Below are positions 41,784 through 50,362 of a stretch of 64,000 bases of DNA, piece after piece (the first letter of the stretch is position 1; each line of letters starts with the position of its first letter). Under the pieces are notes generated by a model. The model was not told where the DNA came from. It did no database searches and saw only the letters and a list, made by a program, of their open reading frames with translations. Both the position numbers and the translations under genes were made by a program. The stretch covers positions 434,001 to 498,000 of the forward strand of contig SHNF01000018.1 of NCBI GenBank assembly GCA_004295085.1, read 5' to 3'. Origin of the DNA: Planctomycetota bacterium (GTDB lineage: Bacteria > Planctomycetota > UBA1135).

Positions 41784-44700
41784 ATGGACCCGGTGCCGGC
41801 CCGCCGCGACCTCGAGGCCTTGCTCGCCCACGCAGGATGGGTGCGGGCGCTGGCCCGGAGCCTGGTCCGCGACGAGGCGGCGGCCGACGACCTGAGCCAG
41901 GACGCCTACGTCGCGGCCCTGGGCGCCCGGCCGCCGGAGCAGCAGGCCTCATTGCGCTCCTGGCTGCACCGCGTGCTGCGCAATCTCGCGGCCGATCACA
42001 GCCGCAGCGAGCGGCGCCGCGAGGCCCGCGAGCAGCGCGCGGCCGCGGAACGCCCGGCCCCGTCGCCGGCCGCCGCCGACGCCTTCGAGCGCGCCGCCCT
42101 GCAGCGCCGCCTGGTCGAAGAGGTCTGGCGCCTGGACCCGATCTACCGCGAGGTCGTGCTCCTGCGCTTCTTCGAGGGCCTGCCGCCGCGCCGCATCGCC
42201 GCCGCCCTCGACCTTCCCGTGAACACCGTCCGCACGCGCCTGCGCCGCGCCCTGGAGCAGCTCCGCGCGCGCCTCGGCGACACCGTCGGAACCCACTGGC
42301 GCGCTTCGTGCCTGCTGCTTGCTGCCACCGGTCGTCCCGGGCTCCTGGGAGGTGTTGCCATGGCCGTGAAGGCTCAGACCGTCGCCGCGGGCGTCGCCGT
42401 GCTCGCGCTCCTCGCTGCGCTCCTGTTCTTGCGCCCATGGCGCGCGCCCGCAAGCAGCCAGCACGACCATCAAGAGGCTCAGGCGCCCGCGGCGGACCTC
42501 GCGCCCCCGGGCACGCCCGAGCCGCCGGCCGAGCGCCGCGCGCTCGCCGCAACAGCGAACGCGGCCCACTCCACAACCGGCGCCGCGGGCGTTCCCGGTT
42601 GGACCGGCGTCGTCCTCGGCGGCGATGGCGCGCCGGTGGCGGGCGCGGTGGTGCACGCCTACTTATGGGGAGCCGAAGCGGGCGCCACCACGGACATCGC
42701 AGGGCGCTTCACCCTGCCTTGGCCGGCGCGCGATTGGGATCTCTATGGGCAGGTGGACGTTCGCGCGAGCGGATGGTCGCTGGGGACCATCACCGACCCG
42801 CCGGCAGATCCGCCGGCATTCGTGACCGTTCAGCTCGACGGCCGACATTCCCTCCGCGTGCGTACCGTGGACGAGCGCACCGGTGCGCCGGTCCGCGGCG
42901 TCGAGGTGCTCCTCCGCATGGAGGGAGTGGAAGACATCCTCGCGCTCAGCGGCGATGACGGTCTCGCGCTCCTGCACGCGCAGGCCTTCGGATCCGCCGT
43001 CCTCCACGGCCGCGGCCGAGGGACCGCGATGGTGGCGCCGCTCTCGGTCGAGCTAACTCCGGATGCACCCGGATCGATCCTGCTGCCGGTGCGTCCTTAT
43101 CCGCAGCGCGCGCGCCTGCTCGCAACCGACGAGACGACCGGCCTTCCGATCCTTGACGCGCGTTTCTCGCGCGTGACGGGGCTTCCTGCCTGGGCCTGGA
43201 ACGAGGAGGGCCACCCGCGGGCCATCATCCCCGCCTCTGGTGGTCTTGCGGAGGTGGAAGCGCTGGAGGGCGAGCTGCCACTTTCAGTCCTGGTCGAAGC
43301 CGAGGGTTACCTGCCATGCCACATGAGCGTGGTGGACACGCCCGAGGATCCCGTGCGCGTCCTGCTGCGGCCGCTTCCGGCGACGCCATTCCTTGTCGTC
43401 GAGTGCGGCCAGCCGGTCAGCGAGCCGATCCGGGTGCACTACTCGGCCATGGCAATGGGCCGCCGGCACCCCAGGCAGGAGGGCTACGTGCCGCACTCAG
43501 TCGCCATGCTGGCTGGCGTGCGGACACCGCCGCGCATCACGGGAACGGTCCTGACCGACGCGCATGGCTTCGGCGTCCTGCCGATCCCCTCGGGTCAGGA
43601 AGGCTGGCCAGACCACTTCGATCTGACCCTGGAAGCGCCCTCAAGGCAAACCCGCAGCTATCTGTGGCTGGCCCGCTCCGAGATGCCCGACCCGCCTTGG
43701 CGTCTCGATCTCGATCCGTGCACGGCCAACGTGACGGTGCGCGTGCTTGACGCGCACGGACTGCCGCGGGCGGGCGTCGAGGTTGAAGTGACCCCTGCCA
43801 TCCTGTCCGACAGCCAGGACCCGCGAGAGGACCGGGTGCGCGCGGCTACCTTCAACCTGTACCGGCCCGAGCAGACCGGAAACAAGCTCCTGGCGATCAC
43901 GGACGCCTCCGGCGAGTGCCGCTTCGCGATCCCTGCCCCGTCGAGGCCGGTTGCACACATGCGCGTCGGCCCTGAGTCGGTCGAGAGCTCGGATTGGAAG
44001 ACCGCGCCTGTACTGCAGCCCGGTGGAGAGCTCACGCTGCTGCTGCGGCTGCCAGCGGAGCAAGCTCTGTTCGAGATCAGCGGGCGCGTTCTCCTTCAGG
44101 GTGTGTCGGCCGACAGCTGGACCGCCGAGGTGGAGCTTCGGCCCCTTGATCCGGCGGTCCGATCCCACAAGCGTTTGGCCCGGTCGGGGCATGAGAGGTT
44201 TCACTTCGAGGGCCTTCCGGCCGGCATCTACGAGTTGCGCCTGCCCGAGCTGCGTGACGTACCGTCTCTCACCGTTGCTGCCGGCGCGACAGGAATCGTG
44301 CTGCCCGTGCCGGAGCTGAACAGCTTCCGTCTGGAGGCGGTCGACGCCGGGAGCGGCGAGCGGATTCCGAATGTGCGCGTCGAGCTGTGGACGGCGGAGG
44401 GTCGATGGCACCTGACCTTCCTCCGCCAGGACTCCAACGACGGGACCATCGCCCTCAAGAACTGGGCCTCGGATTTCGAGCGCGTCGAAGTGCGGGCAGA
44501 CGGCTATGCGGCCGAGTATCTGGACCTCCAACCGCTCTCCCCGGAGAGGATTGCAAGCCTTCGCGTGGAAATGCAGCCTTCACGCACTCTACGACTACGA
44601 TGCTTCGAGCCGGACGGAGCTCCCTCGCCGCGAGTTCGGCGATTGCGCTGGGAGGACGCACCCTGGGGGCCGGAAGACGTTTCCTGGCTGCCGCCGGATC

Positions 44701-44846
44701 GTCCGCCCGGCGTCCTGCGCTGGCCTTCCGCCCCGCGGCGAGCGTTGCGCGTCCAGGCGGTGGACGACAGCGGCCAGCCGCTAGGTGCGCCGGTGGACGT
44801 GCCGCAGGGCGAGTCCGACCTCAGTCTGGACGTCCAACTGCCCTAG
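41784..44846 (+). CDS. Membrane-tethered ECF sigma factor with large extracytoplasmic region
   Basis: A 1020-residue protein. Residues 1-170 are a full ECF sigma factor: region 2 (VRALARSLVRDEAAADDLSQDA, SLRSWLHRVLRNLAADHSRSE) and region 4 (LDPIYREVVLLRFFEGL, LPVNTVRTRLRRALEQL). A hydrophobic segment at about 198-217 (VAAGVAVLALLAALLFL) should cross the membrane. The remaining about 780 residues are beta-rich carboxypeptidase-regulatory-like/Ig-like modules ([46 protein letters not shown]). So a DNA-binding sigma factor is anchored in the membrane with an outside sensor or binding part. The 3' half is somewhat less GC-rich. Confidence 0.9.
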   Translation: MDPVPARRDLEALLAHAGWVRALARSLVRDEAAADDLSQDAYVAALGARPPEQQASLRSWLHRVLRNLAADHSRSERRREAREQRAAAERPAPSPAAADAFERAALQRRLVEEVWRLDPIYREVVLLRFFEGLPPRRIAAALDLPVNTVRTRLRRALEQLRARLGDTVGTHWRASCLLLAATGRPGLLGGVAMAVKAQTVAAGVAVLALLAALLFLRPWRAPASSQHDHQEAQAPAADLAPPGTPEPPAERRALAATANAAHSTTGAAGVPGWTGVVLGGDGAPVAGAVVHAYLWGAEAGATTDIAGRFTLPWPARDWDLYGQVDVRASGWSLGTITDPPADPPAFVTVQLDGRHSLRVRTVDERTGAPVRGVEVLLRMEGVEDILALSGDDGLALLHAQAFGSAVLHGRGRGTAMVAPLSVELTPDAPGSILLPVRPYPQRARLLATDETTGLPILDARFSRVTGLPAWAWNEEGHPRAIIPASGGLAEVEALEGELPLSVLVEAEGYLPCHMSVVDTPEDPVRVLLRPLPATPFLVVECGQPVSEPIRVHYSAMAMGRRHPRQEGYVPHSVAMLAGVRTPPRITGTVLTDAHGFGVLPIPSGQEGWPDHFDLTLEAPSRQTRSYLWLARSEMPDPPWRLDLDPCTANVTVRVLDAHGLPRAGVEVEVTPAILSDSQDPREDRVRAATFNLYRPEQTGNKLLAITDASGECRFAIPAPSRPVAHMRVGPESVESSDWKTAPVLQPGGELTLLLRLPAEQALFEISGRVLLQGVSADSWTAEVELRPLDPAVRSHKRLARSGHERFHFEGLPAGIYELRLPELRDVPSLTVAAGATGIVLPVPELNSFRLEAVDAGSGERIPNVRVELWTAEGRWHLTFLRQDSNDGTIALKNWASDFERVEVRADGYAAEYLDLQPLSPERIASLRVEMQPSRTLRLRCFEPDGAPSPRVRRLRWEDAPWGPEDVSWLPPDRPPGVLRWPSAPRRALRVQAVDDSGQPLGAPVDVPQGESDLSLDVQLP

Positions 44847-45208
44847 CTTGCGATCAATCTGGCGCTACCGGGGACCGTGCGCCACTCGCGCTCGCCGTAG
44901 CGATCGGCCGACCAATGCCCGTCGCCGGGCAGGCGCGCGGTCTTGTTGACTATGAAGCTGTCGAGTCTCACGTGCTGGAGGCCGAGCAGCGTCATCTCCG
45001 GCGTCCGCCAGGCGAGGGCGGTGACCTGCTGGGCGTGGGCCTGGCCCCAGGCGCCCCGCCTGGCCTCCGGCCAGAGCAGGCCGTGCGCCGCCTCGTAGGA
45101 GAGCACCACGGCCTGTCCTCGAAGGGCCTGCTGCACGAGCCAGACCAGCAGCTCCACGCTGCGGTCCTCCGGCGTGCGACAGAGCAGGGTGGGCCGGAGG
45201 GGGTTCAT
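44843..45208 (-). CDS. Hypothetical protein
   Basis: A 121-residue protein, convergent with and overlapping the sigma-fusion gene by four bases. Features: MNPLRPTLLCRTPEDRSVELLVW, then VVLSYEAAHGLLWPE and a Trp/Arg-rich C-terminus (WSADRYGEREWRTVPGSARL). No signal peptide or membrane segment. I do not recognise the family. The non-random composition and clean frame make it likely to be real. Confidence 0.5.
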   Translation of the reverse strand: MNPLRPTLLCRTPEDRSVELLVWLVQQALRGQAVVLSYEAAHGLLWPEARRGAWGQAHAQQVTALAWRTPEMTLLGLQHVRLDSFIVNKTARLPGDGHWSADRYGEREWRTVPGSARLIAS

Positions 45209-45298
45209 TGCGTCCGGTGACGGCGATTGGAGCCGCGCCGCTGCGCAGCTAGCCTATTCGCCCCAGATTCATCGGCACCCCCAGCCAGAGAGCGAGCC

Positions 45299-46429
45299 AT
45301 GGCCAAGTACAAGATCGGGTGGATGCCCGGCGACGGCGTCGGCGTCGAGGTGATGGAAGCGACCCGCATCGTGCTGGATGCGGTGGGTTTCGACGCGGAG
45401 TACGTGCCGCTGGACATCGGCTGGGAGTTCTGGCGCCAGGAAGGCGATGCACTGCCCAAGCGCACCGTGGACGGCATCCGGCAGGTGCAGGCCACCTTGT
45501 TCGGAGCCATCACCAGCAAGCCCAAGGAGGAAGCCGAGGCCGAGCTGGCGCCGCAGCTGCAGGGGAAAGGCCTGAGCTACCGCAGCCCGATCGTGCGCAT
45601 GCGCCAGTTGTTCGACCTGTACGTGAACCTGCGCCCGTGCAAGGCCTATGCGGGCAACCCGCTCAACTACCGCGACGACATCGACCTGGTCGTGTTCCGG
45701 GAGAACACGGAGGGTTTGTACGCCGGAATCGAGTATTTCCCGGTCGAGGGGGAGATCCGATCGGTGCTGGAGAAGCATCCGGCGTTCAAGGCCTTTTCCA
45801 AGGTGCCCGGCAATCAGATGGCGCTCACCACCCGCATCATCACGCACAACGGCGCGGCGCGCATCGTGCGCGCGGCCTTCGAGTACGCGCAGAAGCACGG
45901 TTACAAGAGCGTGACCGTGGTGGAGAAGCCGAACGTGCTGCGCGAGACCTCGGGCCTGTTCATGCGCGCCGCCCGCGACGTGGCCAGGGAGTTCCCCAAG
46001 GTCGAGATGTGGGACGCCAACATCGACGCCATGGCCATGTGGCTGATCAAGAATCCGCAGAACTACGGCGTCATCGTCACCAGCAACCTGTTCGGCGACG
46101 TGATCAGCGACCTGTGCGCCCAGCTGGTGGGAGGGCTTGGCTTCGCCGCCGCCGGAAACATCGGCAAGGACGTGGCCGTGTTCGAGCCGACGCACGGCAG
46201 CGCGCCGAAGTACGCCGGCCAGTACAAGGTGAACCCGCTGGCCTGCATCCTGGCGGCCAAGCTCATGCTGGACTGGTTGGGCGAGCGCGCCACCGCCGCG
46301 CGCCTGGAGAACGCGGTCGCACGGGTGGTGAAGGAGGGCAAGGTCCGCACCTACGACATGGGCGGCAAGGCCTCCACCCTGGACATGGGTCGGGCCGTGG
46401 CCGAGGCCTGCGTGCGCGTTCCGGCCTAG
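45299..46429 (+). CDS. Isocitrate/isopropylmalate-family dehydrogenase
   Basis: A 376-residue beta-decarboxylating dehydrogenase. Visible: WMPGDGVGVEVME at the N-terminus, SPIVRMRQLFDLYVNLRP (substrate Arg residues), VVFRENTEGLYAGIEY, then catalytic Tyr/Lys regions, SNLFGDVISDLCAQLVGG with the Mg-binding Asp pair, and EPTHGSAPKYAG (nucleotide loop). It oxidises and decarboxylates a 2-hydroxy-3-carboxy acid using NAD(P). Isocitrate is the first guess. Homoisocitrate is possible because a LYS4-like enzyme lies 10 kb away. The ATG follows an agcgagcc leader without a strong SD. Confidence 0.85.
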   Translation: MAKYKIGWMPGDGVGVEVMEATRIVLDAVGFDAEYVPLDIGWEFWRQEGDALPKRTVDGIRQVQATLFGAITSKPKEEAEAELAPQLQGKGLSYRSPIVRMRQLFDLYVNLRPCKAYAGNPLNYRDDIDLVVFRENTEGLYAGIEYFPVEGEIRSVLEKHPAFKAFSKVPGNQMALTTRIITHNGAARIVRAAFEYAQKHGYKSVTVVEKPNVLRETSGLFMRAARDVAREFPKVEMWDANIDAMAMWLIKNPQNYGVIVTSNLFGDVISDLCAQLVGGLGFAAAGNIGKDVAVFEPTHGSAPKYAGQYKVNPLACILAAKLMLDWLGERATAARLENAVARVVKEGKVRTYDMGGKASTLDMGRAVAEACVRVPA

Positions 46430-46542
46430 CGAGGCCAGGCTTCCACGGCCGGCGCCGCGAAACGTGTAACCGTTGCGGGGCATTCCGTCATCCCCCCAGG
46501 GCGGAAGTCCAAGCGCTGGCCGTTCCGGGAAAGGAGCGGTTG

Positions 46543-46980
46543 ATGCTCGACGTGCGCACCCTCATCCAGGGGGCGAAGGCGCAGGTCTCCCGCTCGGTGA
46601 ACAGCGCCCTGGTGCTCTTGTACTGGCGCGTCGGTCGGCGGGTGTGCACCGAGCTGCTGCACGAGGGGAGGGGCGAGTACGGAGCCCGGATCGTGGAGGA
46701 GCTGGGTCAGGCCCTGGCCAAGGACTTCGGACTGGGTTTCGGGCGGCAGAACCTGTTCCGCATGGTGCAGTTCGCGGAGCGGTTCCCGGAGGAACGAATT
46801 GTCGTGACGCTGTCACGACAATTGAGCTGGAGCCATTTCACGGCGCTCCTGCCCGTGGAAAGCTCCCTGGCGCGGCTGTTCTATGCGCAGCTCTGCCGGC
46901 TCGAGGGCTGGACCGTGCGCCAGCTGCGCGATCGGATCCGTGCGACCAGCGGTGCGCCGCCGCGCGCCGCTGCCAAGGCG
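46543..46980 (+). pseudogene. DUF1016 (YhcG) N-terminal fragment
   Basis: Starting at an ATG with a good aaaggag SD, about 140 residues match the DUF1016 N-terminal domain: ALVLLYWRVGRRV, YGARIVEELGQAL, FGLGFGRQNLFRMVQFAE, TLSRQLSWSHFTALLPVES, FYAQLCRLEGWTVRQLRDRI. The C-terminal PD-(D/E)XK nuclease domain of full proteins (about 350 residues) is missing. The frame does not stop but continues through an Ala/Pro-rich linker into the PrpD-like protein. It is either a remnant whose frame happens to stay open or a fused 654-residue protein (46543-48507). Confidence 0.7.
46797..46823 (+). repeat. Perfect 12-bp inverted repeat in the DUF1016 fragment
   Basis: AATTGTCGTGAC (46797-46808), three-base centre GCT, GTCACGACAATT (46812-46823). 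It encodes the conserved TLSRQLSW part of the domain. Confidence 0.85.
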
Positions 46981-47112
46981 GGCGCTCTCAATGGGATCAG
47001 GCCGGCGGCCGGCTTCCGCGACGTACAGGCGCCGGCCTGGGCCCGGAAAGCGTCCACGCCGCAGGATGCCGATTCCATGCCGCCGGCCAGCGCCGATATC
47101 CTTCCCGGCCCC

Positions 47113-48507
47113 ATGGTCCTCGACACCGCCAGAACCAATGAGTCGTTCCTTTCCCACCGGATTGCCCGATGGGTGGAGGATCTCAAGTACGAGCATCTGC
47201 CCCGTCCAGTGCTGCGCGAGGTTGGCCGCTTCGTGCTGGACAGCATCGGCTGCGCCTTCGGCGGCTGGCGGACCCCGGACTGGAGGATCGTCCGCACCCT
47301 GGTGGAGGAAGAGGGTGGCAAGAAGGTCTGCCGGCTGCTGGGCGACGGGTCGAAGGTGGCGCCCACCCAGGCGGCGTTCCTGAACGCCCTTGCGATCCGG
47401 GCCCTGGACTACAACGACATCTACTGGAAGCAGGATCCCTGCCACCCGTCCGACATCATCAGCGGGCCCATGGCGGCGGCCGAGATGGCCGGAAGGTCGG
47501 GCAAGGACATGGTCCTGGGCATCGTCGTGGCTTACGAAGTCGAGCAACGGCTGTGCGAGGCGTCGTTTCCGGGCATCCGCGAGCTGGGCTGGCACCACGC
47601 CACGCTGACCGCGTTTGCGGCCGCGTATGCCGCGGGCAAGACCCTGGGTCTCAACGCAGCGCAGCTCCAGCACGCCGCCGGCATCTCCGGGTCGGCCAAT
47701 TGCACCCTGGGAGCGGTCACCGCCGGTCACCTGACCATGATGAAGAACACCGTGGACCCCTTGGCCACCCGGGCCGGCCTGGAGGCGGCGCTGCTGGCCC
47801 AAAGGGGCTTCGTGGGGCCGGCCCACGTCTTTGACGGCAAGGAGGGCCTGGCTCACGTGATGCGCAACGAGTGGAAGTGGGAGGTATTCGACGACCTGGG
47901 CCGGGACTGGCGCATCCGTCGCTGCGGCATGAAGGCCTTCCCCACGGAGGCGCTGACGCATGCCCCCATCTCCTGCGCGATCGCGATCTGCAAGGAGAAC
48001 CGCCTGAGCGCGGACGACATCGCCGAGGTGCGGATCCGGACCCTGCGCAAGGCCGCGGACATCCTCAGCGACCCCTCCAAGTACGAGCCCAAGACCCGGG
48101 AAACGGCGGACCACAGCCTGCCCTACTGCATTGCCGCCGGGATCGTCTTCGGCCGCGTGACGCCGGACCTGTTCGAGGAAGCGGTGATCCGTGATGGGCG
48201 CATCCACAAGCTGATCCGAAGGATCAAGGTGGTGGCCGAGCCGGAGTTCGAGGCGGCGTTCCCCCAGGTCCAACGCTGCCACGTGCTGGTGAGCACCGGG
48301 GACGGGCGCCGCTTCGAAAAGCAGATCGACTACCCCAAGGGCGACCCGCGGGACCCGCTCAACGACGAGGAGATCCGAGCCAAGTTTGATGCCCTGGCCA
48401 CAGGGGTGCCGGTGGAACGGCGCCTGGCGATCTGGAAGGCCGGCTTCCGTCTGGGATCCTTCAAGAAGGCCGGAAGTTTCCTGAAGCTCTGCGCCGCCGA
48501 CGCGTAG
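47113..48507 (+). CDS. MmgE/PrpD family protein
   Basis: A 464-residue MmgE/PrpD-family protein, the fold of 2-methylcitrate dehydratase, cis-aconitate decarboxylase and iminodisuccinate epimerase. The N-terminal helical part (VLREVGRFVLDSIGCAFGGW, AAFLNALAIRALDYNDIYW) and the binding-site strings HPSDIISGPMAAAE, GWHHATLTAFAAAYAAGK and KAFPTEALTHAP fit the family. The substrate is uncertain. Possible starts are this ATG, one 36 bases upstream, or the DUF1016 start at 46543 in the same frame. It is not next to prpB or prpC. Confidence 0.82.
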   Translation: MVLDTARTNESFLSHRIARWVEDLKYEHLPRPVLREVGRFVLDSIGCAFGGWRTPDWRIVRTLVEEEGGKKVCRLLGDGSKVAPTQAAFLNALAIRALDYNDIYWKQDPCHPSDIISGPMAAAEMAGRSGKDMVLGIVVAYEVEQRLCEASFPGIRELGWHHATLTAFAAAYAAGKTLGLNAAQLQHAAGISGSANCTLGAVTAGHLTMMKNTVDPLATRAGLEAALLAQRGFVGPAHVFDGKEGLAHVMRNEWKWEVFDDLGRDWRIRRCGMKAFPTEALTHAPISCAIAICKENRLSADDIAEVRIRTLRKAADILSDPSKYEPKTRETADHSLPYCIAAGIVFGRVTPDLFEEAVIRDGRIHKLIRRIKVVAEPEFEAAFPQVQRCHVLVSTGDGRRFEKQIDYPKGDPRDPLNDEEIRAKFDALATGVPVERRLAIWKAGFRLGSFKKAGSFLKLCAADA

Positions 48508-48656
48508 ACGCGTGCTTGGGGAACGCCTTCGTCAGTCCGCATGGTCATGCCCGGCTCCCGATAGGCAGGATCCCAAAAAGCTTTTGGTTCAGGGTTGAAC
48601 TCCACGAATTGTGGTGCCAAGATTCCCCCTGACCCTCCGGTACCACAAGAGACGAG
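48508..48656 (+). other. Intergenic region before the KamA cluster
   Basis: Lower GC than its surroundings. CCAAAA-agc-TTTTGG (48573-48587) forms a small hairpin that may end the PrpD transcript. TTGAAC (48595-48600), 17 bases, CAAGAT (48618-48623) is a weak housekeeping-type promoter. The spacer holds a CCAC-gaatt-GTGG inverted repeat (48602-48614) that could be an operator. All are by-eye calls. Confidence 0.35.
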
Positions 48657-48887
48657 ATGAAACCCAGCCGCCGCGGCGTTCCAGAGCAGGTTGAGCCTGT
48701 CGGCTCCCTGCGTGACGCGCCCGTCGTCCCCTGGCTGCCTCCACCAGCGTCCTGGTCGGGGGGGCAAGCCAGCGTCCGTGTTCCGGCGAAACGGCCGGAA
48801 TCCTCCCCGCCGCAAGGGCAGGGGACCGGGAATCGGCTCCCCGCGATGAGCCGGAGCACCCCAATCGCAAGGCTGTTGCAGCCATGA
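48657..48887 (+). CDS. Small Pro/Ser-rich open frame overlapping kamA
   Basis: A 76-residue frame starting at an ATG and ending in an ATGA overlap with the KamA start, a layout often seen for coupled genes. The peptide is rich in Pro, Arg, Ser and Gly (PWLPPPASWSGGQ) with no Cys, signal peptide or recognised domain. It could be a leader or a small partner of the aminomutase/ligase cluster, or a chance frame. Confidence 0.3.
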   Translation: MKPSRRGVPEQVEPVGSLRDAPVVPWLPPPASWSGGQASVRVPAKRPESSPPQGQGTGNRLPAMSRSTPIARLLQP

Positions 48888-50359
48888 TTCAGGTTCGCCT
48901 GTCCACCTCCGAGGTGGCTTCCTCCGAGCCCTCCTCGGGCCCCAATTCCGCATCCTCGAACCCTCCAGGTAGAACGCCCGGCGGTCTGCAGGGTGGCGCT
49001 GCTCGGCCGGACTTCTTCCCGGGCACGCAAGCCGCCGCCGCCGGACGCGCCCGCTTCTTCCCGGGAGTGACGGACGAGGAGTGGAACGACTGGAAGTGGC
49101 AGTTCCGCAACCGCATCACCACCTTGGACGAACTGTACCGGCTGCTGCCATTCCCGACCGAGCAATGGGGCAAGCTGCGGGAGGTCCTCAAGGACTTCCG
49201 CATGGGCATCACGCCTTATTACTTCAGCCTCATCGATCCCGCCGACCCGGACGACCCGATTCTGCGCCAGGTCGTGCCATTGGAGGAGGAGTTCGTGTTC
49301 CGGGCGGTGGGCGACGAAGATCCTCTCGGTGAGGAACAGTACTCGCCGGTGCCCGGGATCACGCACCGCTATCCGGACCGGGTCCTGATGGTGATCTCGA
49401 ACTCCTGCGCCATCTACTGCCGCTACTGCACGCGCAAGCGCATCATGTACGAGGACGCCACGCCGGACGTCGAGATCGACGCCATGGTGGACTACATCGC
49501 ACGCACCCCCCAGGTACGCGACGTCATCGTGTCCGGCGGCGACCCATTGACCTACAGCACCGCCAAGCTGGAGAGGATCCTGTCCAAGCTTCGGGCTGTC
49601 CCGCACCTCGAGATCATCCGTATCGGCACGCGCGTGCCCGTGTCCCTGCCCCAGCGCATCGATGGCGAGCTGGTCGACATGCTGGCGCAGTACCACCCGG
49701 TGTGGATCAATGTGCACTTCAACCACCCGCGCGAGGTGACCTCGGATGCAGCGCGCGCATGCGACAAGCTCATCCGCGCCGGCATTCCCCTGAACAACCA
49801 GGCGGTGCTGCTCAAGGGGGTCAACGACAGCGTCGACAGCATGAAGGGCCTCGTCCACGGCTTGATGAAGATGCGCGTGCGCCCCTATTACGTGTACCAG
49901 TGCGACCCGATCCGCGGCGGCGAGCATTTCCGCACTCCCATCAGCAAGGGCCTGGAGATCATGGAAGGCCTTCGCGGTCACACCAGCGGTCTGGCCATCC
50001 CGACCTTCGTGGTGGACGCGCCGGGCGGCGGCGGCAAGATTCCGGTGGCGCCGCAGTACTTGCTCCACTACGACGAAAAGCAAGGCCGCGCCCTCCTGCG
50101 CAACTTCCAGGGCAAGGTCTTCGAGTACCTGGAACCCGCCTACACGCGCCAGCGCGCTGGCCGCGCCAAGGTCAGCGAATCGGACCTCAGCCGCGTCGGC
50201 GGGGAGCTCGTGTCCAAACGCCCAGGCGGCCCGCACGCCAAGGGGAACGGGCTGCGTGCTGGCAACGGCAGCAGGACCGGGCCTGAGCTGCCCGTTGTGG
50301 GCAAGAGCAGCTGGGTGCATCGCGGTCACAATGTTCGCGGACCGGGCTGCGGCAGCTAG
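48884..50359 (+). CDS. kamA: Lysine 2,3-aminomutase
   Basis: A 491-residue radical SAM/PLP enzyme that converts L-lysine to beta-lysine. The [4Fe-4S] motif is Cys175-x3-Cys179-x2-Cys182 (SCAIYCRYC). The PLP Lys is Lys385 in GGGGKIPV. The lysine-binding acids Asp341 (CDPIRGGEHF) and Asp378 (VVDAPGGGG) lie at the same mutual spacings (37 and 7) as Asp293, Asp330 and Lys337 in the Clostridium enzyme, supporting lysine rather than glutamate as substrate. The N-terminal about 55 residues are a Ser/Pro-rich extension before FFPGVTDEEWNDW. The next gene follows after three bases. Confidence 0.92.
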   Translation: MIQVRLSTSEVASSEPSSGPNSASSNPPGRTPGGLQGGAARPDFFPGTQAAAAGRARFFPGVTDEEWNDWKWQFRNRITTLDELYRLLPFPTEQWGKLREVLKDFRMGITPYYFSLIDPADPDDPILRQVVPLEEEFVFRAVGDEDPLGEEQYSPVPGITHRYPDRVLMVISNSCAIYCRYCTRKRIMYEDATPDVEIDAMVDYIARTPQVRDVIVSGGDPLTYSTAKLERILSKLRAVPHLEIIRIGTRVPVSLPQRIDGELVDMLAQYHPVWINVHFNHPREVTSDAARACDKLIRAGIPLNNQAVLLKGVNDSVDSMKGLVHGLMKMRVRPYYVYQCDPIRGGEHFRTPISKGLEIMEGLRGHTSGLAIPTFVVDAPGGGGKIPVAPQYLLHYDEKQGRALLRNFQGKVFEYLEPAYTRQRAGRAKVSESDLSRVGGELVSKRPGGPHAKGNGLRAGNGSRTGPELPVVGKSSWVHRGHNVRGPGCGS

Positions 50360-50362
50360 ACG

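Noticed and set aside
46466..46491. GTAACC-N14-CGTCAT before the DUF1016 fragment, similar to the buf/sigma promoter motif
   Set aside because: The -10 part differs (CGTCAT instead of GCATCY), and a single partial match in 64 kb is expected by chance.
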